From: Actinobacteria bacterium HGW-Actinobacteria-1
GTDB lineage: Bacteria; Actinomycetota; Coriobacteriia; Anaerosomatales; Anaerosomataceae
Direction: 5' to 3'
DNA length: 64,000 nt
NCBI GenBank assembly: GCA_002841355.1
Contig: PHFB01000002.1
Location: 203,816 to 267,815 of the forward strand
This document shows, piece after piece, positions 43,185 through 53,538 of the stretch (position 1 is its first letter; every line of letters starts with the position of its first letter). The notes beneath the pieces are model-generated. The model saw nothing but the letters and a program-made list of their open reading frames with translations, made no database searches and was not told the origin of the DNA. Made by a program: the position numbers and the translations under genes.

Positions 43185-46100
43185 ATGGCAAAGGCTGGCT
43201 GGTGCGACGCGTGTGGTGCGTACGTGTACCTTTCGGGGGACGGCGGTTGTCTGTCGGGGCATGGATCGGAGCACATTTCGCGACTCTATGATGTGCCGGA
43301 CGCCGGGGGGGTGTCCGCCGAGACCACCGACCCGACGATGCAAGCGGCACCCGTAAAGGGCCTCTCGGACCTCATTGCCGAGGCATCGAAGCTGGCGGAC
43401 GAGACGGTCAACGTGTCACGTGCGGCCGACGGTTTCGTCGTTCAGACCGACACAATGTCGGGCGCCCGGCTTGTGGAGATACTCGACAGCGCGCTGGCGC
43501 TGTCGCCGGGCGATCCCGATCTTCTGATCGCGAAGTCCGACGCACTTGCGTTCGCGATGCAGTTCAAGACTGCGGAAGACGTCCTCGACGAGGTCCTCGC
43601 ACGGGATCCGGCCAACTTCGAAGCGCGCACGCGCAAGGACCATTGGGGCGAGTGGACCAGTGCCTTCACGTTGCCGGCGTGGTCCGAGGCGGCCACCGTG
43701 CTTGCGCCGGCGATGATCGACGATCTTCGGAAGGCGCGCTCGGTGCAACTCGTGCGCACCGGTGTGAGAGCGGCCATTGCCGTCGTTCGTCCGGTGCAAG
43801 CCGCTGAGATGGCACCGGGCCTCGGGAACCAGACCCGGTCGATGTGGGAGCCGGTGTGGTCGCAGACGCCCACGGGGGCTGTGCTCGCGCACTACGTAGT
43901 GGTCGAGGACGACCCCGCGAACCCGTACAGAGCAGAGGGCTTCCTTCCGCTCTATCACTCGGAACAGGCATTGCGCGTTGGTGGGTATTGGCTCGTGCGG
44001 CAACTTGCCGATGCCGACGGCTGCTTCATCGTGGTCGCCGACGGGGATCGTGTGCTCCACAATCGCTGGTTCGCATTCCCTGCGCACGTCAAAGCGCATC
44101 TGACGGCGATGGCAGCCCATCTAGACACTGCGTCGGTTGCCGGTGATGCGGCGGCTTTCCAGCAGGGATGTCAGTGGCACAGCAGCACCTACGACATGGA
44201 CCAGATCGCGTTCGATCGTCCGTTGTCGGATAGCGCCGCAGGCGTCGCGAGCCTCATCGGCGAACACCATGCGCCCGAGGAGGCGGCAGCACCGGCGGCT
44301 CCAGCTGCAGCCGCGCCCGCTGCCGCACCCGAGCCCGCGCCCGCGGCTGTACCCGCACCCACACCCACACCCACACCAGAGACCACGCCGGGTTCTTTTG
44401 TGTTCGGCGACGTCGACGCGATCCTTGGCAACCCGTCACTCTCACCTCAGGTGCGCGCGGTCCTGCTGCTTGAGCTCTGTCAGATCGCCCAGAGCGTGGC
44501 TCCTGAGCGGCTCGATGGCTACTGGACGCAGCTCACCCAGGTGAGGGCATCCCTGCCGAAGGAACACGCCGATGCGTACAACGAAGCGGCCCAGGAGCTC
44601 GGTGAGTCGACGGAGAAGGCGGACTCGGGCGTCATTTCCGGGTTGATCGTCGAAGTCGCCGCCGCAAAGACCATGGCTGCCGTCGATCGTGATGGCGCAG
44701 CGCGCAATCTCGCGGGCATCGAATCCCGGCTTGGCGAGCGCAAGGTGCCGTTCGGCAAGAAGGCGGTATACGCCGCGCTTGCGGACGCCTGGCTTGGCAT
44801 CGATCGCGCACAGACCATACGGCTTCTGGGGCACACTTCGGCCAGCGCACGCGCCGGGCTCGTCACGCGCATGCACGGAGCGTCTCCGCTCACCCAGAAC
44901 GAGTGGCGCTCGCTCGTGGCCGTGACGAAGCCTGCAATCGCCGCGAATCTTGCCGCGGACGTCATACGCTCGTCGGAGACGCACGTCGATCTGCCGTCAG
45001 AACTCGTGGACAAGGTGGGCACCGCCCTGTTCGCGGGCATCGGCGCGCCGTTGGCGACGCCTGCGCCGTTGCCCGATCGACTCACCATGCACGAACGCCT
45101 TGTGGCCGCATTGGCCGACGGTGGGCGATGCGACGAGGCGTGGACCGAGGTCGCCCGAATCTACCAGTGGGCGACGACCGCGACAACGCAGCAGCTTGCA
45201 GACGCCGGTGGATGGATTGCACGGTTCCCGGTCCTGGAGCGTGCGATCAACGAGGCGGTCGCGCACCACTGTGTCTCGGAAGAGCGGTTCGCGGCGCTTG
45301 TGGAGGAGACGCCGGTGTACCTTCAGGCGTACGTGCGGGCGCTCTACCGCGCGAAGACCACCATGCCCGGGGCGGTGGAGTCGACTTACCGGCGCCTCGA
45401 GCAGGAACTCTCAGCGGAGGCGCTGCGCAGGCCGATGGGGTATCAGATCAAGCACGGCGGCAATCCCGCCAAGCTTGCCGATGCGGGACACCGGGCCGCA
45501 GCGCTCCGGCTTTATCTCGCGCGAGTGGCGCAAGGCGGTATGGCGCAGGAGGCGCTCGACCTAGCGGCTCGTCTCGGCGATCAGACGTCGCGAACCGTTG
45601 TGGTCAGGACGCTCCTCTCGGGAACCGACGAAGCAGCGCGTGCACTGCTGCCAGCCGAGCAGTTCCCGGAGATCTCGGTCGACCACTTCCTTGCTCTTGG
45701 CTCGGTTGAGAAGCGCGCTGACTACCTGGCGCGCGTGACCGGCAACGGAGCGCACACGATCCCGGGTCGCATCTGGCGCGACATGGATGCAGCGCAGGCC
45801 ATGCCGCAGGTACGTGTTGGCGGGATGTTCTCGAAGGAGACCGCACCTAGGCAGGAGTCGTCTGCCGAGTACATCCAACACAACCCGATGTACCTGGTCG
45901 TATCCGTGAACGTCTTGCCCGAGCAGCAGTTCACGGTGTGGATGGATAGCCTGGCCGAGTACGGCTCTACCGTCATCGACGCCGAGCTGGCGCCCGCGCT
46001 CGTCGCATGGAGTGAGCGGGACTGGGAGCCGGCGCGCAACGCGATGGTCTGGATGTGGGAGGCGATCAAGCCCTCCGACGACGTCCTGCTCGACAACGTG

Positions 46101-46562
46101 CTCCGCGACGGCGTCATCAAGCGTTCGATCGACGTTCTATCGGCCGATCCCGAGATCCTCGGCAGCTACGTGCTGCCGTGGCTGCACCAGGAACTCGTAG
46201 TGAAGGGTCGGACGTGGCAGCAGGGCAATACACAAATCACCTTGCGTCTTGCAGACAAGCAACTCGCGGCGATGTGTCTCGGAGCCGCAGTCAGACTCGC
46301 GGATCTTGCACCTGCGCGTCGTGACCGGCTGGTCGAGATCGCGCTCGGGTACGCCAACACCTCGCCGGAGATCGTCGGGCCATTCGCGCAGGTCTTCATG
46401 GCCGGTCGTGCGCCGCAGCTGGTTGAGCCGCCGGTGCCGCTTGGCGGACCGTCAGCAGTCGCATGGCAGCAAGGCGTCGTCACCAGCATCGTGAACGACA
46501 TCAAGCAACGGTTGTTGTTGCTCATGATCGCCTCTGCCACGCCTCAAGCGGCGGTGTCGTAG
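43185..46562 (+). CDS. Large orphan protein with N-terminal zinc-ribbon-like motif
   Basis: A 1125-residue protein starting at ATG 43185, 7 bases after AGGGGGG. Residues 6-26 read W-C-D-A-C-G-A-Y-V-Y-L then C22-x3-H26, a compact Cys/His zinc site seen at the start of various actinobacterial proteins. Residues about 50-150 look like tetratricopeptide-type helices, about 150-340 a mixed alpha/beta region, 366-405 an Ala/Pro/Glu/Thr-rich linker, and about 410-1120 are mainly helical, resembling a solenoid. No signal peptide or membrane helix is seen. I do not recognise the family. It diverges from the exporter operon and precedes purA. Confidence 0.72.
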   Translation: MAKAGWCDACGAYVYLSGDGGCLSGHGSEHISRLYDVPDAGGVSAETTDPTMQAAPVKGLSDLIAEASKLADETVNVSRAADGFVVQTDTMSGARLVEILDSALALSPGDPDLLIAKSDALAFAMQFKTAEDVLDEVLARDPANFEARTRKDHWGEWTSAFTLPAWSEAATVLAPAMIDDLRKARSVQLVRTGVRAAIAVVRPVQAAEMAPGLGNQTRSMWEPVWSQTPTGAVLAHYVVVEDDPANPYRAEGFLPLYHSEQALRVGGYWLVRQLADADGCFIVVADGDRVLHNRWFAFPAHVKAHLTAMAAHLDTASVAGDAAAFQQGCQWHSSTYDMDQIAFDRPLSDSAAGVASLIGEHHAPEEAAAPAAPAAAAPAAAPEPAPAAVPAPTPTPTPETTPGSFVFGDVDAILGNPSLSPQVRAVLLLELCQIAQSVAPERLDGYWTQLTQVRASLPKEHADAYNEAAQELGESTEKADSGVISGLIVEVAAAKTMAAVDRDGAARNLAGIESRLGERKVPFGKKAVYAALADAWLGIDRAQTIRLLGHTSASARAGLVTRMHGASPLTQNEWRSLVAVTKPAIAANLAADVIRSSETHVDLPSELVDKVGTALFAGIGAPLATPAPLPDRLTMHERLVAALADGGRCDEAWTEVARIYQWATTATTQQLADAGGWIARFPVLERAINEAVAHHCVSEERFAALVEETPVYLQAYVRALYRAKTTMPGAVESTYRRLEQELSAEALRRPMGYQIKHGGNPAKLADAGHRAAALRLYLARVAQGGMAQEALDLAARLGDQTSRTVVVRTLLSGTDEAARALLPAEQFPEISVDHFLALGSVEKRADYLARVTGNGAHTIPGRIWRDMDAAQAMPQVRVGGMFSKETAPRQESSAEYIQHNPMYLVVSVNVLPEQQFTVWMDSLAEYGSTVIDAELAPALVAWSERDWEPARNAMVWMWEAIKPSDDVLLDNVLRDGVIKRSIDVLSADPEILGSYVLPWLHQELVVKGRTWQQGNTQITLRLADKQLAAMCLGAAVRLADLAPARRDRLVEIALGYANTSPEIVGPFAQVFMAGRAPQLVEPPVPLGGPSAVAWQQGVVTSIVNDIKQRLLLLMIASATPQAAVS

Positions 46563-46740
46563 CAACTAGTGCGGCCAAGAGCTGCGCCCCCGCTCTGGCG
46601 CTTCGCGTCCTCGTGCGGCATACTTACCCGCGTGCCCGTCGGGAAACGGGCGCTGGCGTTTCGCCACGGTAGGCGGTGCGCCCGGTCCGGGAGCGGCAGA
46701 GATGAGTCCGCGGGACCGATCTTCGCAAGGAGCCAACTAA

Positions 46741-48030
<1,290 letters not shown>

Positions 48031-48039
48031 GGGAGCGAC

Positions 48040-48181
48040 GCCGGGCAGTAGCCGGAGGGTCCGGCGCTCAGACAGTCCTTGCCGGGGGCCCGCAACACAA
48101 AGACAGCCGCCTCAAGGGCGGCTGTCTTTGTGTTGTCCCCGGCTGCGGAACTCGCGGCGGACCCTCCGGCTACTGCCCGGC
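48040..48181. repeat. Nested inverted repeat downstream of purA
   Basis: A perfect 24-base inverted repeat (48040-48063 with 48158-48181) encloses a 7-base pair GCCGGGG/CCCCGGC (48081-48087 with 48137-48143), which encloses the 19-base hairpin listed next. Folded as one RNA this makes a long three-part stem. It fills the gap between convergent purA and the small regulator. The outer arms are longer than a terminator needs and could mark a small palindromic repeat element. Confidence 0.8.
48093..48135. terminator. Bidirectional terminator hairpin between purA and the small regulator gene
   Basis: A perfect 19-bp stem (48093-48111 with 48117-48135) closes a 5-base loop. The 3' arm contains CTTTGTGTTG and the 5' arm CAACACAAAG, so both directions end in T-rich transcript. 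It suits the convergent genes on either side. Confidence 0.75.
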
Positions 48182-48193
48182 TGTAGGCGGCGT

Positions 48194-48376
48194 CTAGTCC
48201 TTCGGCTGCCACTTGCAGCGAACGGGCGACTCGATCTCGCCGGTCTTCTTGAGAGCGGCCATCGCCTTGTCGACGTCCTTGCGCTCAAGGCCGGTCATCT
48301 CGCATACGGCGCCTGCATTCACGGGCTCGCCGGCGGCGCGCATCGCATCGAGTACGGTTTTGGTGGTGTCATCCAT
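48194..48376 (-). CDS. Small winged-helix protein
   Basis: A 60-residue protein on the reverse strand; ATG 48376 follows GGGAGG. The sequence has a helix-turn-helix-like layout (V-L-D-A-M-R-A-A-G-E-P-V-N-A-G-A-V then T-G-L-E-R-K-D-V-D-K-A-M-A-A-L) and ends C-K-W-Q-P. It resembles small DNA-binding winged helices that are annotated as transcriptional regulators. Two Cys are present. Target unknown. Confidence 0.6.
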   Translation of the reverse strand: MDDTTKTVLDAMRAAGEPVNAGAVCEMTGLERKDVDKAMAALKKTGEIESPVRCKWQPKD

Positions 48377-48569
48377 CGGGGCCTCCCAGGCATCGATATG
48401 TCAGGTGCAGAGAAGATACCGCACTCCGAGCTCTGCCAAGCGCTCATTTATCCTAATGGACTAACGGACACATGCCGATGATAAGCGGTATAAGACGCCG
48501 ATTAACGCACCATAGGAACCGCTCGCCAAGGCCGCCATTGCGACCTCTACGAACGGATCGCCGAGAGCG

Positions 48570-49235
48570 GTGATCATCGTGGGTGTCACGTCCGTGATCT
48601 TGCTGGGTTCTCGCCGGTCGACGTTGGAGCCGCTCGCTTTGGCGCTGACCGCAGGCGGTCGCTTTGTGGTTGTGGGAATCGAGACGGATTCGACCGCGTT
48701 CTGGGCCGTCGCCCTCAAGTATGGAGCCGAGATCGCGGTCATCGAGGCCACATCGGTAGAGCCCCTGGCTGTTCGCGAGCTTTTGGCTATCTGCCCTGGC
48801 ACGAAGATCATGCTCCTTGGGGATCCCACCGACTCCCGGTTGCTCGATCTACTGATAGCGGGCGCGGATGGGTTCTTCCCTCAGAGCTCTCCGCCCGAGA
48901 TGATCGTCGAGGCCGCGCTCATGCTGACTGAGACGGGCGTTCTTCTTCCGGCTCCGCTCTCGCGCACCGTCCTCGATCGCCTTCGCCAGCTTGAGGCGCG
49001 CTACGGCGCGAACGGCATTGAGCGCCCGAGGCTCGGGAAGCGTGAAGCACTGGTCCTGCGCATGCTTGCAACCGGAGCGACCAACCGTGAGATCGCGCGG
49101 CTTCTGGGTGTCTCGGTGAGCACGATCAAGAACCAGGTGGCTGCCATCTTCCGGAAGCTCGGCGCATCCAATCGCAGCGAGGCTGTCGCGCTTGCTTTCC
49201 GTCTCGGGATGGCCGAAGAGCCGGAGAGCACGTAG
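48570..49235 (+). CDS. LuxR-family regulator with degenerate receiver domain
   Basis: A 221-residue NarL-like protein. The N-terminal part (about 1-125) has the alternating layout of a receiver domain, but the strand-3 position expected for phospho-Asp is Glu (E59 in A-V-I-E-A) and the N-terminal acidic pair is missing. The C-terminal LuxR helix-turn-helix (about 150-212) is intact: L-x-K-R-E-A-L-V-L-R-M-L-A-T-G-A-T-N-R-E-I-A-R-L-L-G, then S-V-S-T-I-K-N-Q-V. A GTG start is assumed. No sensor kinase is adjacent. It probably does not need phosphorylation. Confidence 0.75.
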   Translation: MIIVGVTSVILLGSRRSTLEPLALALTAGGRFVVVGIETDSTAFWAVALKYGAEIAVIEATSVEPLAVRELLAICPGTKIMLLGDPTDSRLLDLLIAGADGFFPQSSPPEMIVEAALMLTETGVLLPAPLSRTVLDRLRQLEARYGANGIERPRLGKREALVLRMLATGATNREIARLLGVSVSTIKNQVAAIFRKLGASNRSEAVALAFRLGMAEEPEST

Positions 49236-49246
49236 GGTCGCATTCT

Positions 49247-49297
49247 GAACGGCACAACGACTGGATTGGCCATTCGGCCTATTGAGTTGTGCCGTTC
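49247..49297. terminator. Inverted repeat after the LuxR gene
   Basis: A perfect 12-base inverted repeat GAACGGCACAAC/GTTGTGCCGTTC (49247-49258 with 49286-49297), with GGCC/GGCC inside its loop. It lies 12 bases past the stop and 70 before the next start, so it may be a terminator or an operator. Confidence 0.5.
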
Positions 49298-49366
49298 GTC
49301 ACGGCGTACTGTTGACGACATTTTCGTATCCGGGTCAAACGGCGACCCGGTAATCGAGGGGACATC

Positions 49367-49690
49367 ATGGTCAGCTCGGATGTGTCGGTCATCCGTCTTG
49401 CGGATGCAGACGTCGACAACGTGGAGAGCGTGCGAGCGCTCCTTGCCGACTCGCTCGCGGAGCCTCGGCCTCGCGTGCTCGCCGATCTCACTGGGCTCAC
49501 CGGTCTCCGCGGACCGCTGATCGCTGCGATCATCATCGCGGCGCACGAGCTCGGTGCCGACGCGCGCTTTGCGGTGTACGCTCCCGAACACATCTTCCAG
49601 CAGATGCAGGACTGGAAGATCTCGGAAGCCTGGCCGTGCTTCGATGACTGGGACAAGGCTACCGAGTACCTATGTCGGGACGCTAGCTAG
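49367..49690 (+). CDS. STAS-like domain protein
   Basis: A 107-residue single-domain protein with the strand/helix order of STAS anti-sigma antagonists: D-V-S-V-I-R-L, then V-R-A-L-L-A-D-S-L, then R-V-L-A-D-L-T-G-L-T-G-L-R-G-P-L. The usual phosphorylated Ser (D-S-S/T-G) is replaced by L-R-G-P, so regulation by a serine kinase is doubtful. ATG 49367 follows GAGGGG. It stands between the LuxR-type regulator and purD. Family assignment is moderate. Confidence 0.55.
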   Translation: MVSSDVSVIRLADADVDNVESVRALLADSLAEPRPRVLADLTGLTGLRGPLIAAIIIAAHELGADARFAVYAPEHIFQQMQDWKISEAWPCFDDWDKATEYLCRDAS

Positions 49691-49763
49691 TCGAGCGCGC
49701 ACTACCCCTGGACGTATCCGGTACAATCGGGAGGTCCTGGTTCCGGCAACCCGGGGGTCACCC

Positions 49764-51041
49764 ATGCGTATTCTCGTCATCGGCGGCGGCGGTCGCGAGC
49801 ACGCCATCGTTTCTGCCTTGTCCCGCTCGGCGCATCAGCCCGAGCTCTTCTGCACGCCCGGCAACGGCGGTACCGCCGAGCTGGCCACCAACGTAGAGAT
49901 CGACATCGAGGATCCGGCGACGATCGTCGCGTGGGTCGAGATGAACCCCGTCGACCTCGTTGTGGTCGGTCCCGAAGTGCCGCTCGTAGTCGGGCTCGCG
50001 AACTTGCTCGCGGTCATCGGCGTTCCGTGCTTCGGCCCCAAGGCCGCCGGTGCCGAGATCGAGGGCTCGAAGATCTTCGCGAAGGACCTCATGGCGCGTC
50101 ACGGCATCCCCACCGGTAAGGCCGAGGCATTCGACGTCAAGGAAGATGCTCTCAAGTATCTCGAGGAGCAGGGTGTGCCGATCGTCGTGAAGGCTGACGG
50201 GCTTGCGGCGGGCAAGGGCGTGACCGTGGCCATGGACATCGAAGCCGCGCGCAACGCGATCACTGCGTGCTTCGAAGGCGAGTTCGGGGAGGCCGGCGAA
50301 GTGGTCGTCATCGAGGAGTACCTCGAGGGACCCGAGTGCTCTCTCCTCGCGTTCACCGACGGCACGACCGTCCTCCCGATGCTCCCTGCTCAGGACCACA
50401 AGCGCGCGTACGATGGCGATCAAGGTCCCAACACGGGCGGCATGGGCGTCTACACGCCGGTTCCCGTCGTGGACGAGGCGACGCGCGCCGAGATGGTCTC
50501 CATCCTCGAGCGCACCGTTGCGGGCATGGCATCGGAGGGCATCGACTACCGCGGCGTGCTGTACGGAGGCTTCATCCTCACGGCTGACGGACCGAAGGTC
50601 CTCGAGTTCAACGCGCGCTTCGGCGATCCCGAGACGCAGGTCGTGCTCCCGCTCCTCAAGACAGACCTCGTCGACGTGATGCTCGCCACCGTCGAGAAGC
50701 GCCTCTCGGAGATCACGCTCGAGTGGAGCGATGACGCGGCTGTCTCGGTCGTGCTCGCATCGGGCGGCTATCCGGGCTCGTACACCAAGGAGATTCCGAT
50801 CGACGGCGTAGCCGAGGCCAATCAGGTTCCCGGCGTGACCGTCTTCCACGCAGGCACGATGCTCAAGGACGGCGCGCTGGTGACGAACGGCGGGCGTGTC
50901 CTCAACGTGACCGCGATCGCGCCCACGATGGCCGAGGCGCGCACGCGTGCGTACGAGGCCGCCGACAAGATCAGCTTCCTGGGTATGGAGTACCGGACCG
51001 ACATCGGACTCAAGGCGCTTCAGGCGCTTGGGGAGGCATAG
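49764..51041 (+). CDS. purD: Phosphoribosylamine-glycine ligase (GAR synthetase)
   Basis: A 425-residue ATP-grasp enzyme, second step of de novo purine synthesis. The N-terminal M-R-I-L-V-I-G-G-G-G-R-E-H-A (1-14), ATP-grasp V-V-K-A-D-G-L-A-A-G-K-G-V (about 144-156), S-L-L-A-F-T-D-G, Q-D-H-K-R-A-Y-D-G-D-x-G-P-N-T-G-G-M-G and F-N-A-R-F-G-D-P-E-T-Q motifs are present. ATG 49764 is chosen as the first residue of the conserved N-terminus. Immediately followed by the radical SAM gene. Confidence 0.97.
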   Translation: MRILVIGGGGREHAIVSALSRSAHQPELFCTPGNGGTAELATNVEIDIEDPATIVAWVEMNPVDLVVVGPEVPLVVGLANLLAVIGVPCFGPKAAGAEIEGSKIFAKDLMARHGIPTGKAEAFDVKEDALKYLEEQGVPIVVKADGLAAGKGVTVAMDIEAARNAITACFEGEFGEAGEVVVIEEYLEGPECSLLAFTDGTTVLPMLPAQDHKRAYDGDQGPNTGGMGVYTPVPVVDEATRAEMVSILERTVAGMASEGIDYRGVLYGGFILTADGPKVLEFNARFGDPETQVVLPLLKTDLVDVMLATVEKRLSEITLEWSDDAAVSVVLASGGYPGSYTKEIPIDGVAEANQVPGVTVFHAGTMLKDGALVTNGGRVLNVTAIAPTMAEARTRAYEAADKISFLGMEYRTDIGLKALQALGEA

Positions 51042-51043
51042 GC

Positions 51044-52390
51044 TTGCTGACTGAACGGGTGCTGTCGCGCGCGGTGGAGATCGCGCAGGGTTCGTACTTT
51101 TCAACGGATCCCAAGCCGGTGGGCGGCCTGCCCGGTCCGGTCGAAGGTCGTCCCTACATGCTCTACGCGCACGTGCCGTTCTGCGAGCGGCTCTGCCCGT
51201 ACTGCTCGTTCAACCGTTTCCCGTTCCGCGAGGACCCCGCGCGCCGCTACTTCAAGAACCTGCGCGACGAGATGCGGATGATCGCCGAGAAGGGCTACGA
51301 CTTCCCTGCGCTCTACATCGGTGGTGGCACGCCTACAATCCTCATCGATGAGCTCTGCGAGACGATCGACCTCGCCCGCGAGCTCTTCAACATCAAAGAA
51401 GTCTCCACCGAGACGAACCCGAACCATCTCATCCCGGAGATCCTCGAACCGCTGAAGAACCGCGTCCAGCGTTTCTCGGTGGGCGTGCAGTCCTTCGATG
51501 ACGGTCTCCTCAAGCAGATGGACCGCTACGACAAGTATGGTTCCGGTGCCGAGATCCTCGAGCGCATCCAGTCCATCAACGGCTTCTTCCACTCACTCAA
51601 TGTGGACATGATCTTCAACTTCCCGAGTCAGACCGAGGCGCATCTCTTGAAGGACATCGAGATGCTCAAGGCCAGCGGCTGCAACCAGACGACCTTCTAC
51701 CCGCTCATGGCATCCCGCTCGGTCGCGACCGCGCTCAAGCGCACCGTGGGTATGGTCGACTATGGCCGAGAAGCCCGCTACTACGAGATCCTCTCGCGCG
51801 AGCTCTCCGACACGTTCGAGCACGCGACCGCATGGACGTTCTCGCGCACCGGCGGCGGCATGATCGACGAGTACATCGTGGACTACGAAGAGTACGTGGG
51901 CGTCGGCTCGGGTGCGTTCTCCTACCTCGACGGCAAGATCTTCGTGAACACGTTCTCGCTGCGCAAGTACGGCGATGCGATCGAGGCAGGGCACCAGTCG
52001 GTCTCGCTCGGCTGCAAGCGCTCTACCCTCAAGGACCGCATGCGTTACCGGTTCCTCATGGATCTCTTTGGCCTCAAGCTCGACAAGCGCGAGTTCTTCA
52101 CCGAGTTCGGGACCACGCCGGAGCGCGGTCTGTTCCCCGAGGTCAGCTTCTTCCGTGTGGCCGGCGCGTTCGCGACCGACACTGCCGAGGAGTTCACGCT
52201 TACGCCGAAGGGCCGCTACCTGACCGTAGCGATGATGCGTCAGATGTTCGCGAACCTGAACAGCTTGCGTGACTCAGCACGTGCGGGCCTTCCCGAGGAC
52301 GAGCGCCAGCTCCTCTTCGGTGATGGGACCCCCGCATGCGCGGATGCAGCGTGCGCTGTCGCGGAGGCAACGGACAAGCCGCTTCCCTAG
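51044..52390 (+). CDS. HemN/HemW-like radical SAM protein
   Basis: A 448-residue radical SAM enzyme of the coproporphyrinogen dehydrogenase family. The FeS motif is C47-E-R-L-C51-P-Y-C54 with a preceding H-V-P-F, and the GGGTP motif occurs as Y-I-G-G-G-T-P-T. There is a T-N-P-N segment and a Q-S-F-D-D region. A HemN C-terminal winged region follows. TTG 51044 starts 2 bases after purD. A Cys near the C-terminus (A-C-A-D-A-A-C) is unusual. Possible roles: heme chaperone, heme breakdown or anaerobic porphyrin oxidation; the substrate cannot be decided. Confidence 0.8.
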   Translation: MLTERVLSRAVEIAQGSYFSTDPKPVGGLPGPVEGRPYMLYAHVPFCERLCPYCSFNRFPFREDPARRYFKNLRDEMRMIAEKGYDFPALYIGGGTPTILIDELCETIDLARELFNIKEVSTETNPNHLIPEILEPLKNRVQRFSVGVQSFDDGLLKQMDRYDKYGSGAEILERIQSINGFFHSLNVDMIFNFPSQTEAHLLKDIEMLKASGCNQTTFYPLMASRSVATALKRTVGMVDYGREARYYEILSRELSDTFEHATAWTFSRTGGGMIDEYIVDYEEYVGVGSGAFSYLDGKIFVNTFSLRKYGDAIEAGHQSVSLGCKRSTLKDRMRYRFLMDLFGLKLDKREFFTEFGTTPERGLFPEVSFFRVAGAFATDTAEEFTLTPKGRYLTVAMMRQMFANLNSLRDSARAGLPEDERQLLFGDGTPACADAACAVAEATDKPLP

Positions 52391-52472
52391 AGGCAGGACG
52401 CGGTTTGCCGAGCAGTGCGTGCTCCGCTACCATTCGGAGCATTCAAACCAGCTGCCTCTTTGGGGGAATCCG

Positions 52473-53051
52473 ATGACCCGCATGACCAAGCTCGTCGCAC
52501 TTATGCTCGCCGGTGTGTTGCTCTTCGCGCTTGCGGGATGCGGCGATCAGACCAAAGACGCGAACGCCGCGATCGCTGCGGCCAACGAGCAGTCGAAGCG
52601 GTACACGGAGCTCGACAATCAGATCTCGACGCTCATGGATCAGGCGATGGCCGTCGACATGACCGCCGAGGGCGTGAAGCCGGGTATCGCGGCGTTCGAC
52701 GAGGCCAGCGCCAAGTTCGAGGAGCGCAAGACCGTTATCGCCGCCATCAAGGCGGAGTTCGAGAAGATCGCCGGCTACAAGGTGAGCGAAGAGACCAAGA
52801 AGTACGCCTCCCAGCAGGTCGAGATCGCAACTCTGCTCGGCCAGATGGACGACCTCGGCCTGGAGCTCATCGCCTCCACGAAGTCGCTCTACGAACTGGT
52901 GCAATCCGGCAGCCAGGACGCCGCCAAGGCCGAGGAGCTCTCCAAGGCGATTGACGACACATCGGCGAAGCTCACCGAGATCGACGCGCAGGTCACCGAG
53001 AAGCAGGCCGCCTCGGATCAGTACTTCATCGACGCCGGGCTTGGCCAGTAG
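52473..53051 (+). CDS. Coiled-coil lipoprotein
   Basis: A 192-residue exported lipoprotein with lipobox LAGC (Cys about residue 22) and then a nearly wholly helical, Lys/Glu/Ala-rich region with heptad patterns, typical of coiled coils and akin to YkyA-type cell-wall lipoproteins in layout. ATG 52473 follows TGGGGGAATC. It lies between the radical SAM gene and purE, all on the same strand. No enzyme motif is visible; perhaps a spacer or scaffold in the envelope. Confidence 0.68.
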   Translation: MTRMTKLVALMLAGVLLFALAGCGDQTKDANAAIAAANEQSKRYTELDNQISTLMDQAMAVDMTAEGVKPGIAAFDEASAKFEERKTVIAAIKAEFEKIAGYKVSEETKKYASQQVEIATLLGQMDDLGLELIASTKSLYELVQSGSQDAAKAEELSKAIDDTSAKLTEIDAQVTEKQAASDQYFIDAGLGQ

Positions 53052-53072
53052 CAGCGCTCGAAAGGGGCAGTC

Positions 53073-53534
53073 ATGGAAGGCACGCCGCTCGTAGGAATCA
53101 TCATGGGTAGCACGTCGGATATGGCTGTCATGGAGGAGTGCGGCAAGCAGCTCGAGGCGCTGGGAGTGCCGTTCGAGCTCCTGGTTGCGTCCGCGCACCG
53201 GCAGCCGGCGAAGGTGCACGAGTGGGCAGCATCCGCCGCCGACCGGGGCATCAAGGTCATCGTTGCAGCTGCTGGCAAGGCCGCGCATCTCGGTGGCGTG
53301 GTAGCTGCGTACACGCCGCTGCCGGTCATCACCGTGCCGATGAAGACGAGCGATCTGGGTGGCCTCGACTCGCTGCTCTCGATGGTGCAGATGCCCACCG
53401 GCGTGCCGGTTGCGTGCGTCGCCATCAACGGCGCGAAGAACGCCGCGATCCTCGCCACGCAGATCCTCGGCACGAGCATACCCGAGTATCGCGACGCGAT
53501 CGCCGCGTACAAGCGCGAGATGGCCGAGGGCTAG
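53073..53534 (+). CDS. purE: N5-carboxyaminoimidazole ribonucleotide mutase
   Basis: A 153-residue class I PurE of purine synthesis, converting N5-CAIR to CAIR. The motifs G-S-T-S-D (about 11-15) and the active-site S-A-H-R (about 40-43), A-A-A-G-K-A-A-H-L (about 69-77) are conserved, and the [15 protein letters not shown] segment binds nucleotide. Class I enzymes need PurK, which is not in this window. AAAGGGG precedes ATG 53073. Confidence 0.96.
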   Translation: MEGTPLVGIIMGSTSDMAVMEECGKQLEALGVPFELLVASAHRQPAKVHEWAASAADRGIKVIVAAAGKAAHLGGVVAAYTPLPVITVPMKTSDLGGLDSLLSMVQMPTGVPVACVAINGAKNAAILATQILGTSIPEYRDAIAAYKREMAEG

Positions 53535-53538
53535 AGCG

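Noticed and set aside
44280-44400. Short tandem repeats (CACACC/CCACAC type) resembling a CRISPR or VNTR
   Set aside because: They encode the Pro/Ala/Thr linker in frame in the large orphan gene; no spacers and no cas genes.
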